From: Dermanyssus gallinae
Lineage: Eukaryota > Arthropoda > Arachnida > Mesostigmata > Dermanyssidae
Direction of reading: 5' to 3'
Length of the DNA: 64,000 bases
Assembly: GCA_003439945.1 (NCBI GenBank)
Contig: QVRM01001369.1
Span: forward strand, 811,501 to 875,500
Numbering within the stretch: position 1 is the stretch's first letter; each line of letters starts with the position of its first letter. Made by a program: the position numbers and the translations under genes. Below, one piece after another: positions 1-10,311 of this stretch. The notes under the pieces were generated by a model, which saw nothing but the letters and a program-made list of their open reading frames with translations, made no database searches and was not told where the DNA came from.

Positions 1-275
1 TGCTGTCGTGTCTAGGTGTGTGTATCACATTTTCCAGTTACACCCCTAAAAAAAGCTAGCTACCTCGATAACGTACTGAGTAGTGGCGGCAGCATCTCAG
101 TTTCGGTAGTCGCCAGATCGTTTGCCACAAATATTGTCGACCTTACTAGATTGCCGGGCAATGCGGCTACGCCAGGATCACCGCACAGAATGATACAGAC
201 CATTATTAAAGATAACTTGAGGCAGACCTGCGGCTAATAACGTATTTGCTGAAGACAACTGCTGATTAGATGCGC

Positions 276-276
<1 letters not shown>

Positions 277-309
<33 letters not shown>
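277..309. repeat. (TA)n microsatellite
   Basis: About 33 bp of pure TA directly precede fold-back element A, which starts at 315 after a TA. Confidence 0.95.
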
Positions 310-314
<5 letters not shown>

Positions 315-1452
315 CAGGGTAATTCATAACGTTATGTACTTATTTTAAGGTTTGGTAGAACTCGGCAAGAAAATGAGTTTTCCCAATGGAAGGAGGGGGC
401 GGAGACGTCTTGTTTAAGAGAGAGAGTGAAATTTATAAAAGTAGTTATTCTGCCTTTTTCTCCTACATAGGTGTGCGAAATCTACGTTTGCGGGAGAACC
501 AATCAACGCATAAAGGAACCGATCGTACCGGCGTGTTCGGAAAATGCTGCGCTACTTCACTAGCTTGCGTAGCGAAAAGCGAATAGCCAGATTAAAGAAA
601 GTCATAAAAAGTCGATTTGTGTTATGTCTTACGTTAACGCTTTTTCGTGAAAAATCGTAATTGTTTGCTATTACGACCAAAAATGTACGTTTAAAAGACT
701 ACTCTCACGCACTAGCAAATTTAATGCCCACCATTTGCGTACCAAAGTGATGGTGCTGCGGTACGTAGTTGTCAAGTAACTAGGCTACTTCTATAGCCAT
801 ATCGAAAGCGAAGGCATGCAAACTTGCATAAGGTGTATGAGAAAGTTAGGTACATATTCTGAGGTTTGGTAGAACTCGGCAAGATAATATTTTTCCTAAT
901 GGAAGGAGGGGGCGGAAACGCCTTGGCAACCTTTTACGGTTCTGAACGTGAAAGCTTGCACGTAAAACATAACAACTATGACTGTCAAAAACGCTTAGTT
1001 ACTTGGCAACTATGTAACGCAACATCATCACTTTGGTACGAAAATGGTGGACATTAAATTTGCTTTGCGTGAGAGTGGTCTTTTAAACGTACATTCTTGG
1101 CCATAATTAAAAAAAATTACGAATTTTACGTAATACGTACTTTTTATGACTTCCCTTAATCTGGTTATTCGCTTTTCGCTACACAAGCTAGTGAGTGTCT
1201 TTCTTGTGCAGAATTTCCAATGCCACCGCCGAACACGCCGGTATAATTGGTTCCTTCATGCGTTGACTGGCTCTCCCGCAAACGTAGATTTTGCACAACT
1301 ATGTAGGAGAAAAAAGGCAGAAGAACTACTTTTATAAATATCACTCTCTCTTCTAAACAAGACGTTTCCCCCTCCTTCCATTGAGAAAAAATATTTTCTT
1401 GCCGAGTTCTACCAAGCCTCGAAATAAGTACATAACGAAATGAAAAACCCTG
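315..1452. mobile_element. Fold-back element A (long terminal inverted repeats)
   Basis: The two ends are inverted copies of each other. The left end begins CAGGGTAATTCATAACG and the right end, reverse-complemented, begins CAGGGTTTTTCATTTCG. Similarity continues inward for several hundred bases: left arm about 315-780 and right arm about 990-1452 share the GGAGGGGGCGG, GTCTTGTTT and CGCTTTTCGCTA blocks. Near the centre, 848-930 holds an extra diverged copy of the outer arm (GGTTTGGTAGAACTCGGCAA), so the element is nested or rearranged. No transposase is visible. It is a non-autonomous fold-back or MITE-like element of unassigned superfamily; TA on the left and the CAGGG tip would fit a Tc1/mariner-type insertion, but the right flank is not TA. 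Confidence 0.75.
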
Positions 1453-2033
1453 GATTTATACAGGGCCTCCCAGAAAGATTGCGAGAGCGATATTAGTAAT
1501 TGTAGAGCTCGTTAAAGCAAATACTTTTCCCAATGAAACATGGTCTTTTAGAAGTCTTGTTTCGGAGTGAAAGTGATGTTATTAAAATCCGTGACACTGG
1601 TGTTGATGTCTGACCTAGGAGCACAAGATGTGCAACTGAGAGACAACTAGCACTCCTACACAGAAACTAAGCAAATTATGCTTCTTCTGGAGAACGCCGG
1701 CCAGAAGAAGTTATATTATTAGCTTTCACGCGCAATACCTCAAAATAATAACCCTACGACCACTCACAGCGCTTAAAACTAACACAAGTGCATATTTCAT
1801 GGTCACGATCATTTTGGTGGCAAATGTTGGCAATGCGAGTCGTGATTGCGGAGTAATTAAGATGTTTCGGCGTGTATGTTGCGACTGAGTGCATGCATAA
1901 ATGATCTAGAGCAATTTATCTGATCGAGGAGGTTATTTATGCATGCATTCAATCTCAAAACCACCAAAAAACCTTACTTACTCGCGAATGGATCGCCGTA
2001 AAGTGCGCTGTAATGTACGTTTAAGCGATGTCA

Positions 2034-2049
2034 TAGGTCGTAGAGTTAT
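2034..2049. repeat. Target-site duplication, 3' side of LINE
   Basis: The 16 bp TAGGTCGTAGAGTTAT is repeated exactly at 3585-3600. The two copies bracket the reverse-transcriptase fragment, as expected from target-primed reverse transcription. Confidence 0.85.
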
Positions 2050-3584
2050 ATATACAGGTTTATTTCACCAGAAATTGGTAGATGCTACCTAAAATTCATA
2101 TCGGCTAATAACATCTTTCACTACTGCATGCATTGAACCAGCTTCTATTTCCTTGCATTGCAGTATGTGGTATTGGTCAATATTACATGTGCCACAATAT
2201 TTACATACACAATCTTCAATTTCAAAGCAATACCCTTTTAGGCATATATATTGGTGGTAGCCATGCCAGGTAAGTCTGCAGGGTACCCGTCTGTTCACTT
2301 GCAATCCCTGCTTCCAACGGTCTGTCGTGAATGCAGGACCGTCAGTGAAATTCTCTATGGCAAAGCTCAAATTACGCTTTTCTCTGAATGCGCGATATTG
2401 CTCTACGACGAGTGGGCTAAAAACGTATTTGTCCAAGATAAGATCTTCCACAAAGCTTCGCTCATGGCATAGTTCCATCGCCAAGGTTGTCGATGCGTTA
2501 CGCGGCAGTCCGAGCATATATTTCACAAAATTTGCTTTTATTTTGTCTATCTCCTTAATGTTGTCTAAGGTTAAGTTTGGTGCAATGGCCCGAAGGCAGT
2601 AAGTTATAATCGGAGCTATTTTTATCTTAAAAAGGTTCATTCCAGTCTTAATGTCAATTTAGGTAAGATCTCCGAGTAGAGTCATGGCCGATACTGCTTT
2701 TGCACGTTTGTTCTCTATGTGCTTTGTAAAAGATAGGCCAGTGGTCAAGATTACTCCGAGATAGCTAAATTGACTTACTAATTCAATATTTTGGTTATTG
2801 ACCCTGATGATGTGGTCAAGACTGGCGTATCGACCTCCTCGGGAAAATCGAAGAACTTTTGTCTTGGATATATTAATTGTCAGCTTATACTGTGCGCACC
2901 ATTGGCTCATTTCATTCAGGTAAAACTGTAGATGTGGTCTTGACTTGGCCATTATGATGAGATCGTCAGCGTAGAATACATGCGGGGCTTTAGCATTTCG
3001 AAGTATTTGGCTTAACCCTGTGACATAAAGGATGAATAAGAAAGGGCTTGCCGTGTCGCCTTGTGCTAGCCCAATTGTCTGTTTAACTTCTTGCGCAATA
3101 CAGTGAGGCCCATTTCTGATTGTGATATAGTTCGCGGTGAGAATGCTTCTCATTAGGTTGAACATTCGACCTTTGATGCCAAAATGCTGTCGCATAATAT
3201 CCAGAAGGCAGTCTCTAGGTACACTATCAAAAGCAGTTTTGAAGTCAACAAACGCTGCGTATGTCATCTGTCCGTCGTTGGAACGTTCCCGCACGTGACG
3301 AAGGACTTCCCTGAGAGCTCGTTCAGTTGAGCGACCTTCCAAGAACCCATTCTGTTCCGTTGGTATTAGGTCTTTACATTTGCTGTATAGTGGAGTCACA
3401 ATTAGTAAGGTTAATATTTTGTAGACTACGCTAGTTAATGCTATCCCGCGGTAGTTCGCTGGGTCTGTGGCGTCGCCTTTGTTTTTGTAAATTGGTTGCA
3501 GGTAGCTTCGGCGCCATTGCTCGGGTATGTGCCCTTGTTCTAAGCATACATTAAACAGCGCTGTTAGCCTTGGGGCTATGTATG
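2050..3584 (-). mobile_element. 5'-truncated non-LTR retrotransposon (LINE)
   Basis: This is a minus-strand LINE fragment bounded by exact 16 bp direct repeats. Only the reverse transcriptase and C-terminal part are present; the 5' part, with ORF1 and any endonuclease, is missing, as is usual for abortive reverse transcription. The 3' end on the minus strand finishes in a short TATATA-type tail rather than poly(A). It sits inside fold-back element B and is therefore younger than B. Confidence 0.85.
2089..3584 (-). pseudogene. LINE reverse transcriptase, one in-frame stop
   Basis: One minus-strand frame runs from the truncation point to a TAG at 2089-2091, broken only by a TAA at 2659-2661. 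RT motifs appear in order: the YKNKGDATDPANYRGIALTS fingers region (about 3490-3430), EQNGF (about 3345), AAFVDFKTAFDSVP with the first catalytic Asp (about 3250), GLAQGDTASPFLF (about 3060), the FYADDLIIMA catalytic box (about 2965), and FSYLGV (about 2765). Beyond the stop the frame continues into a C-terminal domain with a CX2C...HX4C zinc-finger pattern (CKYCGT...HILQC, about 2205-2155). LINE clade is not assigned. The single stop suggests recent loss of function, but the 5' truncation already made the copy dead on arrival. Confidence 0.85.
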
Positions 3585-3600
3585 TAGGTCGTAGAGTTAT
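3585..3600. repeat. Target-site duplication, 5' side of LINE
   Basis: Exact partner of the 16 bp at 2034-2049. Confidence 0.85.
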
Positions 3601-3952
3601 GATTTTAAGGTATTGGGCTCATTTATTCTTTGCGATATCTTTTCTAAACGACCATGTTGCATTTTCCGGCCGGCGCTATATGTTCTCCAGGAAAAGCAGA
3701 ATTTTCTCACGAACACGACCAGGAGCTTAGTTTCTGTATAGGATGACTGGTTGTCTTGCAATTGCACAGTTCGTGCTCCTATGTTGAGCAACAACACTTG
3801 TGTCACGAATTTTAGTAATATCACTCTCACTCCGAAACAAGACTCTTAAGAGACCATGTTTCATTGAAAAAGAACTAAAATTGCTTTAACGAGCTTACGA
3901 ACTTGAAAGAACAATCCCTTAAATCGCTCTCGAAATCTTTCGGGCAGACCAG

Positions 3953-3957
<5 letters not shown>

Positions 3958-4005
<48 letters not shown>
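3958..4005. repeat. (TA)n microsatellite
   Basis: About 48 bp of TA separate fold-back element B from the mariner copy at 4006; the mariner's target TA is the array's last repeat. Confidence 0.95.
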
Positions 4006-4009
<4 letters not shown>

Positions 4010-4962
4010 TACTTCAATAAGTTCTTAGAATGAAAACCGAGAATTTTCTAAATCATGTTTTTAAATTTTTCTTATTCGATATACTCCCCGAGAAGCTCAA
4101 TACACTTTTCCCACCGAGATTTCAGAGCTTTCGTTTTACAGCTCTCAAGGTAGTCGACCAGCATTATTCTACGTTGGTCTTAAAAAACTGTAGCCATCAC
4201 CTTTCCGGTCAATGCCGTTGTCCGCACCCTCTTCGGAGGTCCTTCATCAGGTGCACACCATTGGCAAGATGCTTCTAGGGTCTCGGGAGTGTAGTGATGA
4301 ACCCGGCTTTCATCGACGTTCATGAATCTGCACCAAAAATTCGACAGATTGTTCGACATCTTGGCCAAATTTCGCTGTAAAGCCAAAACAGGCGCGTCTT
4401 TTTGGCCTTGGTTGAGCAAATGCGGCAGCCATTTTGCTCTAAGCTCTTTCATCTTCAAGTTTTCGTGTAGGATAAAATGCACACTGCCTAAACTAATCCC
4501 TAATGCCTCCGCTATTTCCTTAATGTTCATTCGCTTATCTGTGCCAAGAATTTTTCGCACTTTTTCTACGTTTTCCTCATCAGTTGCCGTTTTTTGGCCT
4601 CCTGGACGTAGTTCATTCTCGGTGCTCCTGCGACCTCTTTTTAACACATTAATCCAGTTGGAAACAGTGGCAAAACATGGCGCAGAGTCACTGTACGTCT
4701 CGTCTAACTCAATTTTTACTTGGGTCGCATTCCAACCTTTGAAATAAAAATGCTTGATAACCACTCGAAACTATTTTTTCTCCATTTTTAAAAATCACGC
4801 CGATACGTTGCACGGGAAAAGCTATCAAACGAAATCGCAACGGCCAATCATTATAATATATTGAGTGCTAGCAGTCGAAAAGTTGCAGTTCCTATTAGCG
4901 GTGAAAGCGTGCCAAAATTCGAATTCTAAAAAGCTCATTCTAAGAACTTATTGAACTACCTG
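4006..4962 (-). mobile_element. mariner element, internally deleted (copy 1)
   Basis: The element is 957 bp, flanked by TA on both sides. The right tip (5' end of the element) matches the intact TIR CAGGTAGTTCAATAAGTTCT exactly; the left tip has drifted to CAGATACTTCAATAAGTTCT. It is closely similar to copy 2 (42721-44010), by eye above 95 percent, but lacks 333 bp corresponding to 43551-43883 of that copy. The deletion joint shows a 2 bp GA overlap. It is a non-autonomous deletion derivative. Confidence 0.93.
4072..4785 (-). pseudogene. mariner transposase, deleted and nonsense-mutated
   Basis: The frame starts at the ATG at 4785-4783, but codon 5 is TAG where copy 2 has GAG. It then reads through the helix-turn-helix region (IKEIAEALGISLGSVHFILH) to the first catalytic Asp (VDESRVHHYTPET) and ATVF, where a TAA stands at the position of the conserved Trp. 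The 333 bp deletion keeps the frame but removes the QDN and APSDY blocks carrying the second and third catalytic Asp. The terminal stop matches the family end. No active transposase is possible from this copy. Confidence 0.9.
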
Positions 4963-5999
4963 TATTACAGAGTCCTTCAGCGTCTAAGTAAGTGCTCTTC
5001 TAATCGTCGTTTAAAGACGTGTAAGGTCTTAAGATTTTGCAAGAGATAATTTGCTATGGGAGTTTATTCCACGCTAGCAATGGAATATTCCTTGGACAGT
5101 AAAATATATGTTTATTGTAAAGAGGTTGTTTTTACTTTTGAAGTATTGAAGCGGAAAACAGTTATACTTTTAAATGCCACGAGTCTTCTATCTGGTCGAC
5201 GCTGAGACGCCATCAGATTAAAACACCAGTTGAGCATTTTACATCTGGCACTCCTACCAATTGACCATTTGTCGTCAAGTCAAGGCTATAAAGAGATGAT
5301 TTAAACATTTGACAAGTTTTCTTTTTGGCACATTCAACTGTAAGTCAAGCAATCGAAACACGCATATTGCACACCCATAATGCAACTCCTTGTAAAGTGT
5401 CGTTGACTCTCTGTGAATATCGAAGCCATAAATTTTTAGAATTCGTAAACAGAAGCGAGGTGCTGAGATCATGCAGGACGGCTAACGGCAAATTTCCCGT
5501 TGTAACTAAAATTATATCAGCGCAATATACGCGCACAATGTGGCCATAACCAGTGGAGTAGGATGCCACACATTTACGGAAATTGGCATAAAATCTGAGT
5601 TCATTCTCGGAGCTTAGAGTTCATTGAGTTTTTATTCGGAATCGTGCTGTTGTCCCTATAGGCAACACAAGTATATGTATTTTCTGCAAACGTTGTCGAA
5701 ACATGCGTCGATGGGTTTGTCAGACACACGTTGGACGAAGAGATTGGCTATAGACGTCAACATAGTGCGGCTGAGGATCTTGGTCCAAGATGTGGAGCCG
5801 TACAATTCTACTATCGAATAATAGGAGGAAATGACGCTTGTCCAGCGATAAGGCAAACGATACCTCAGCAAACAAAGAATACCCCCCCCCCGTCCTGTTC
5901 GTCCAATTCCGTTTTTGTCGTATTTGCCTACCTACATAAAGGACTCGTCTTACGTCACTGTTTATGTATACATTTTTAGAAAGGTCCGTTCTTATAGTA
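4963..5999. other. Intronic sequence, nothing recognised
   Basis: No exon or transposon signature was seen. Scattered short open frames have no recognisable motif. A run of ten C lies at about 5881-5890. Confidence 0.5.
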
Positions 6000-6150
6000 G
6001 CTAATACCAGTGCTGCAGTACTGCAAACCTTCGCCTCGGTAGAGTGAAAGTCTTGAAGACCAGTCTAAAACTGGCTGGCTCTCGATGTGAACCCACGACC
6101 TTCCGAACGCAGAATTTGCTGTTTTTTGTCTTTAAGCGCCACACGAGCCG
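6000..6150 (-). mobile_element. tRNA-derived SINE-like relic
   Basis: Read on the minus strand, an A-box-like TGGCGCTTAAAG (6141-6130) is followed by a B-box-like GGGTTCACATC (6094-6084) and an unrelated tail. The spacing fits a diverged pol III head. It starts only about 35 bp inside the intron from the frequenin donor at 6174. The B box is imperfect, so confidence is moderate. Confidence 0.4.
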
Positions 6151-6174
6151 TGTTGGACTTTGACTGGTACAAAC

Positions 6175-6335
6175 CTTGTCAAGCTGTTCGAAAATCTTGT
6201 CCACGCGTTCCCGAGGGCTCTCTTCCTCGCTTCCTGCTCCACTTCCGAGCATCTGGTATATGGCGTCGACGATGTTGTACATCTCCTCGCGCGTGATGTA
6301 CCCGTCACTGTCGACATCGTACAGTCGGAACGCCC
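6175..6335 (-). CDS. frq: Frequenin/NCS-1 exon: EF-hand 3 and start of EF-hand 4
   Basis: This 161 bp exon of a neuronal calcium sensor completes a TGG codon split by the upstream intron and then encodes [65 protein letters not shown] is a complete EF-hand loop (EF3). The [13 protein letters not shown] linker is where family members vary. The exon ends after the Lys before the EF4 loop. Splice sites: acceptor TATTGCAG|GG, donor AAG|GTTTGT. In known animals frequenin is a myristoylated cytosolic Ca2+ sensor at synapses that modulates transmitter release and partners such as Ric-8 and PI4-kinase. WAFRLYD and [10 protein letters not shown] point to frequenin rather than neurocalcin or hippocalcin. 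Confidence 0.93.
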
Positions 6336-6743
6336 CTGCAATAGCCGAGAACCGCAATAAAAAGGATGAACGTGTTTTCATTTAGAATTATCAAAAAAAT
6401 GCTCTTAACATACATCCCCTCCCCGTCAAGAAAACAGATTACATAAACTGTCCAATAATCCCACGATCGGGGGTTGGGTTTAATGAATATGATATTTACA
6501 CTCAACTCTTGTGCCTGAAACCAATCGCAGTCAATGCAGTCACACGCTTGATGGCATTCTTCAATATGTTTTAATAACGAGCTTTAACAAAACATTTAAA
6601 ACTAATCTTTAAGCGGTCATACAACGACGCCTTAGTTTCGCACCTTTTAACACAGAGTACTGTAACACCGATACATAACGAGGGACCCAAAAAGCGCTTT
6701 TAAACCATTGCTCTGAGTCTCAATGTTCTATTGCTTGCACTCT

Positions 6744-7625
6744 TTTTGAAAGGATTTTACTCAGACACCTAACAAATGGCATGTCCGCGAATAATCTATT
6801 TGACGCATTCCAGCACGGATTTGTGCCTCGACGCTCTACGTGCACACAATTGCCAGTAATAACAAAGGATTGGGCTTTATGCATAAACGTCAACTAGTAC
6901 ATACTTCGACCAAAAGAGTGACTTTGGTCAGGCCGATTATATATTTGGTATTGACAAGTTGAAAACGCTCCAGCCTCATTCACAGACTCGTAAATGGCTT
7001 GCCGCTTGTTTAAATAATTAGTCGTTCTGAGTGTAAAATGCGGCGATTCTCTCAGTGATTCACGCCTAGCACCGACTGGCCTTCTACAGAGGAGCTGGAT
7101 CTTTTCATTTTATCCACAATATTTGTCTTACACGTAACATATATATTTCGTCGAGTGTTGAATATCTTTTGTACTCTGACGACCTAAAAAATACACTCTT
7201 TTCTGGACTCTCTCTCTTTCAACGCATACCGCGCTACAGACTGCTGTCGACGGCATCAGTCGGTGATGCAGTGACAATGGGATGATGCTCTCTGTTCCGA
7301 AATGCCTCGTTATGAAACGCGGCTTTCTCGATCTGGACTATCAGCACAACGGGTCAACACTGCCTACCACAAATGTGGTGCGGGACCCAGGTGTTTTAAT
7401 GCCGACGGATCTTACGTTCGCTACTCATATTAGAAAGCTAGTCAAATCCACATTCGTACTTGTAAACATGCTTTTCCGTTGTTTAATCATTAAGAATTTA
7501 AATGTACATCCGCCCGTAATAAATTATGTTATCTAAACGTTTGCACAGCTCAATCACATTGGTATGATTGAGGATGTTCAGGGAAGATTCCTGAAAGGAC
7601 TACACAGACATCGTATGTAACATCG
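6744..7625 (+). pseudogene. CR1/Jockey-like LINE reverse transcriptase relic
   Basis: Plus-strand RT blocks appear in correct order but in changing frames with stops: FERILLRHLTNGMSANNLFD then FQHGFVPRRSTCTQLPV (6744-6860), IDKLKTLQPHSQTRKWLAAC (about 6950-7010), a catalytic box YSDDLK (about 7175-7192), LQTAVDGISR, a stop, CSDNGMMLSVPKCLVMKRG (about 7236-7325), VRDPGVLMPTDLTFATHI (about 7376-7430) and the C-terminal motif EDVQGRFLKGL (about 7570-7600). KCLVMKRG followed by VRDPGV matches the usual SKC...VRDLGV signature of CR1/L2/Jockey-type elements. It is an old relic with no visible 5' part. Confidence 0.8.
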
Positions 7626-7639
7626 AGTCGAATGCTTTT

Positions 7640-9154
7640 AACTTTCCATTGCTTTCAACTTTTGTTAAGAACAACGAGGTCTAAGTACTATCAGAACTTA
7701 TAAGCTCAAATCTTATTGACCGTTTCTTTGATGTGCATCCCAGCGTAATTCCACCCTTTATTCAATAAATAGAGCCTTTTTTTAAATGTAGACAAATGTA
7801 CACATGTGTATTTTTTAAAATTCGATATGTAGATGAGTGTACACATATGTATTTTTTTTATTCTATATGTAGATGAATGTACACATGTATACTTAAATGT
7901 ATGATCATTATTAATAAGTATAATTTGCGGCGGCATAGCTTAAGTATACTTTCATATTTTTATTCGTATGCCCAGCAATGCAATAGCTGTGTCACGAAAA
8001 CTGTTTACACGCGTTGGTGGCAGTTCACCCTCCTTCAAGTATGATTCTTTCGCCGCCTTTGACTAAGAGCGGCGGAATGGCAATGAAGTATGTTTTAGTA
8101 CTGATAAGAATCTTTCAATTTTTCACTCTGAACGCGAGTTATGTTAAGCGGTTGTTTACTTTTAAAAGTATTCATGTAACTAGCTAGAAGGTACATGTCA
8201 ATAACAAATAAGTGTCTTTTGGCGCAAAAAGCGGCAAAAAATACAGAGGTAACTGTACCGAGCCTCGGAAAGTGTCGCCCCTTAGACCGTCTGTTTAAAT
8301 TAGATTGGTAATTAACTTCTATGCAAATCTATGACTACTTCAATAAACTCATAATGTGATATTAGTGGTATTATGGATCGATAAACTCGCATATATATTT
8401 TTTTAATATTAAAATGTAAGTATGGTAACTTCAACCCTAATCAATCAATATTATAAACGATCGCATCGCATAGCAATCAGCGGAAAGCCGCTGCATTCGT
8501 CTTATCCTTGAAAAATAACCGCAACAAACTGGCAACAACTGCCACCGCTGGTGAGGAAGGCAGCTTCGCAAGGCATATTGCGCTATGCAAAATGTACCCC
8601 TAAACATCGTTATGCACTTTGGGAATAGGCGGCAAGGCTGGCCAAAGCATTTGAAGCCGACGATGCAAGTCGTAGTCTGACAAAGGTGTTGAATGCAAAG
8701 CGAGAGAGAAAGGGAGACGAGAGTCCTTCTTCGCTGCGCTTCGCCTTTTCCACTTCTCATGTATAACGTTTGAAGAATGGAGGCTGAAAGACTCGGCGAA
8801 TGCAACAGAGACACAGTTCACCGCGATAGGGCACCGCGGTAGCAGGGACCGCAGCAAAAGAAAGCGGGTAGGAATTCTTTCCGTGCATCTGTATGTGCTA
8901 GTGTGTGTGTGTGTGTGTGTGTATGCGTGTCGTTGACAGCCGGAAGCTGTTGATTGCGTCAACGTTCAGTAAGTGCGGAGAATGAAGAAATATAGCCAAC
9001 GTGAAACTTACTTCAACTAAATCTTCAGCTAAATTCGGCGGAACGGCCGGATCTACACTACCACTGTGCGGTGTAATTCATGCTGTTGACAACCTTGCGC
9101 TCGATGTACGCGTGTGAGCACATGTGCGTCTTTGGAAAAGGATCGAGTTTAAGG

Positions 9155-9157
<3 letters not shown>
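7640..9157. other. Intronic sequence, nothing recognised
   Basis: No exon seen. At 7775-7900 short imperfect repeats of a TACACATGTGTATTTTTT type recur about three times. A (GT)n run lies at 8901-8922. Open frames around 8437-8962 look like chance frames on both strands. Confidence 0.5.

Positions 9158-9202
<45 letters not shown>
9158..9202. repeat. (TA)n microsatellite
   Basis: About 45 bp of pure TA. Confidence 0.95.
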
Positions 9203-9207
<5 letters not shown>

Positions 9208-10141
9208 ACAATTATATATAACACAGCTTCTTTACACAAACGTGTCTGAAACGGCGCTGATTTTGAAATGCCTTCGATAATAAACCGCAGAAGCATGCAT
9301 TGTCTGTCCTGCCAAATAACTATGGTTACCCAAAGGCTGCCGCTTCCATCTGAAAATTACCTTTTTACCATTTGAAAGAGTCAAGCTCCTACAGTTCCTT
9401 TCACTGGCTCTCTTTTTCTCTCTTGTGCAGTCATTATTTTAAGTGAAACCCCCGAATCTCTTACAGTCATTATTTTAAGTAAAGAATCCAGCTTCTAACC
9501 GGTAGAATCGAGCAGTCATATAGCTTGTTGGTTCGTTCCTGCACAGCTATATCTGTCCAGCAATGTCCGGAGTTATTCGTATTAGTAGTTCAGAGGTTCC
9601 GGAAGTCGCAGGCCAAAACCAAATGTAGCGACTGCATCGCGCCACTCTAGTAAATAGTTACACTGCCGTAACTTGTGTCACGTTCCAAATACACGCTATC
9701 ATCATACGAAGCAAATTGCAGCTAGCCACATACGGCATACTTACACCGGCTTGAAAAAAGCTTAAGCGAGCGGATCTGCATAGGCAAACGTCGGTGTTGA
9801 CGTTCAAATCAAATATTCAAATTGCGCTGCGGATCGCTTTGGTGTTGTGAGTCGAAATCACGTCATCGTATATACCGGGTGGCCGTTGGCTGTTCAGAAG
9901 CATCGGCGGCGGCATGCGAGCCGCGCCTAAGGGCGACATCGCCGACACCGTCTCCACATAAACAGAAGCCCGCAGTACGTCCACCCGCTTGGTAATAAAT
10001 AGGAAGTTCGAGTCGCCGACCGCCAGCGGAATAACTAACTGCCCATCAGATAGCTTGTTCCCGCCGAGTACAAGCGAGTCAGCAAAGGCAGCTACGACAG
10101 CCCGCCTCACCAGCCGCAAGATTACTCCCTGGCTCTCTCAC
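9203..10141. other. Intronic sequence with a CpG-richer patch
   Basis: A 24 bp block (cagtcattattttaagt core) is repeated at about 9429 and 9463. From 9817 to 10119 the base composition turns GC- and CpG-rich and the minus strand is open for 100 codons, but the frame has no ATG at its start and no recognised domain, so it is not called a gene. Confidence 0.4.

Positions 10142-10311
<170 letters not shown>

Larger units (their letters stand above)
1461..3952. mobile_element. Fold-back element B, interrupted by a LINE
   Basis: It begins CAGGGCCTCCCAGAAAG after a TA, and its right end reads GAAATCTTTCGGGCAGACCAG, an inverted imperfect copy. The arms (about 1461-1710 and 3660-3952) share GAGAGCGAT, AAACATGGTCT, CGGAGTGA and CGCCGGCC blocks in inverted order. 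A second inverted pair, TGCATGCATAAAT (1890-1902) with its complement at 1935-1947, lies inside. Without the LINE insertion the element is roughly 940 bp. Wording shared with element A (CCCAATG, GTCTTGTTT, CAGGG tips) suggests the same broad family. No transposase is visible. Confidence 0.7.
1..6174 (-). other. Frequenin 3' intron (partial), filled with transposons
   Basis: This lies downstream of the 6335-6175 exon on the minus strand. The donor AAG|GTTTGT opens the intron at 6174. The next exon should encode the rest of EF-hand 4 and the C-terminus; I looked for it on the minus strand down to position 1 and did not find it, so the intron probably runs off the left edge. The span holds two fold-back elements, a LINE fragment, a deleted mariner, a SINE-like stretch and two (TA)n arrays. 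Positions 1-276 show nothing recognisable. Confidence 0.7.

Noticed and set aside
9817..10119. 100-codon GC-rich minus-strand frame in the frequenin intron
   Set aside because: No ATG at its start, no domain and no clear splice sites; CpG-rich composition alone is not enough.
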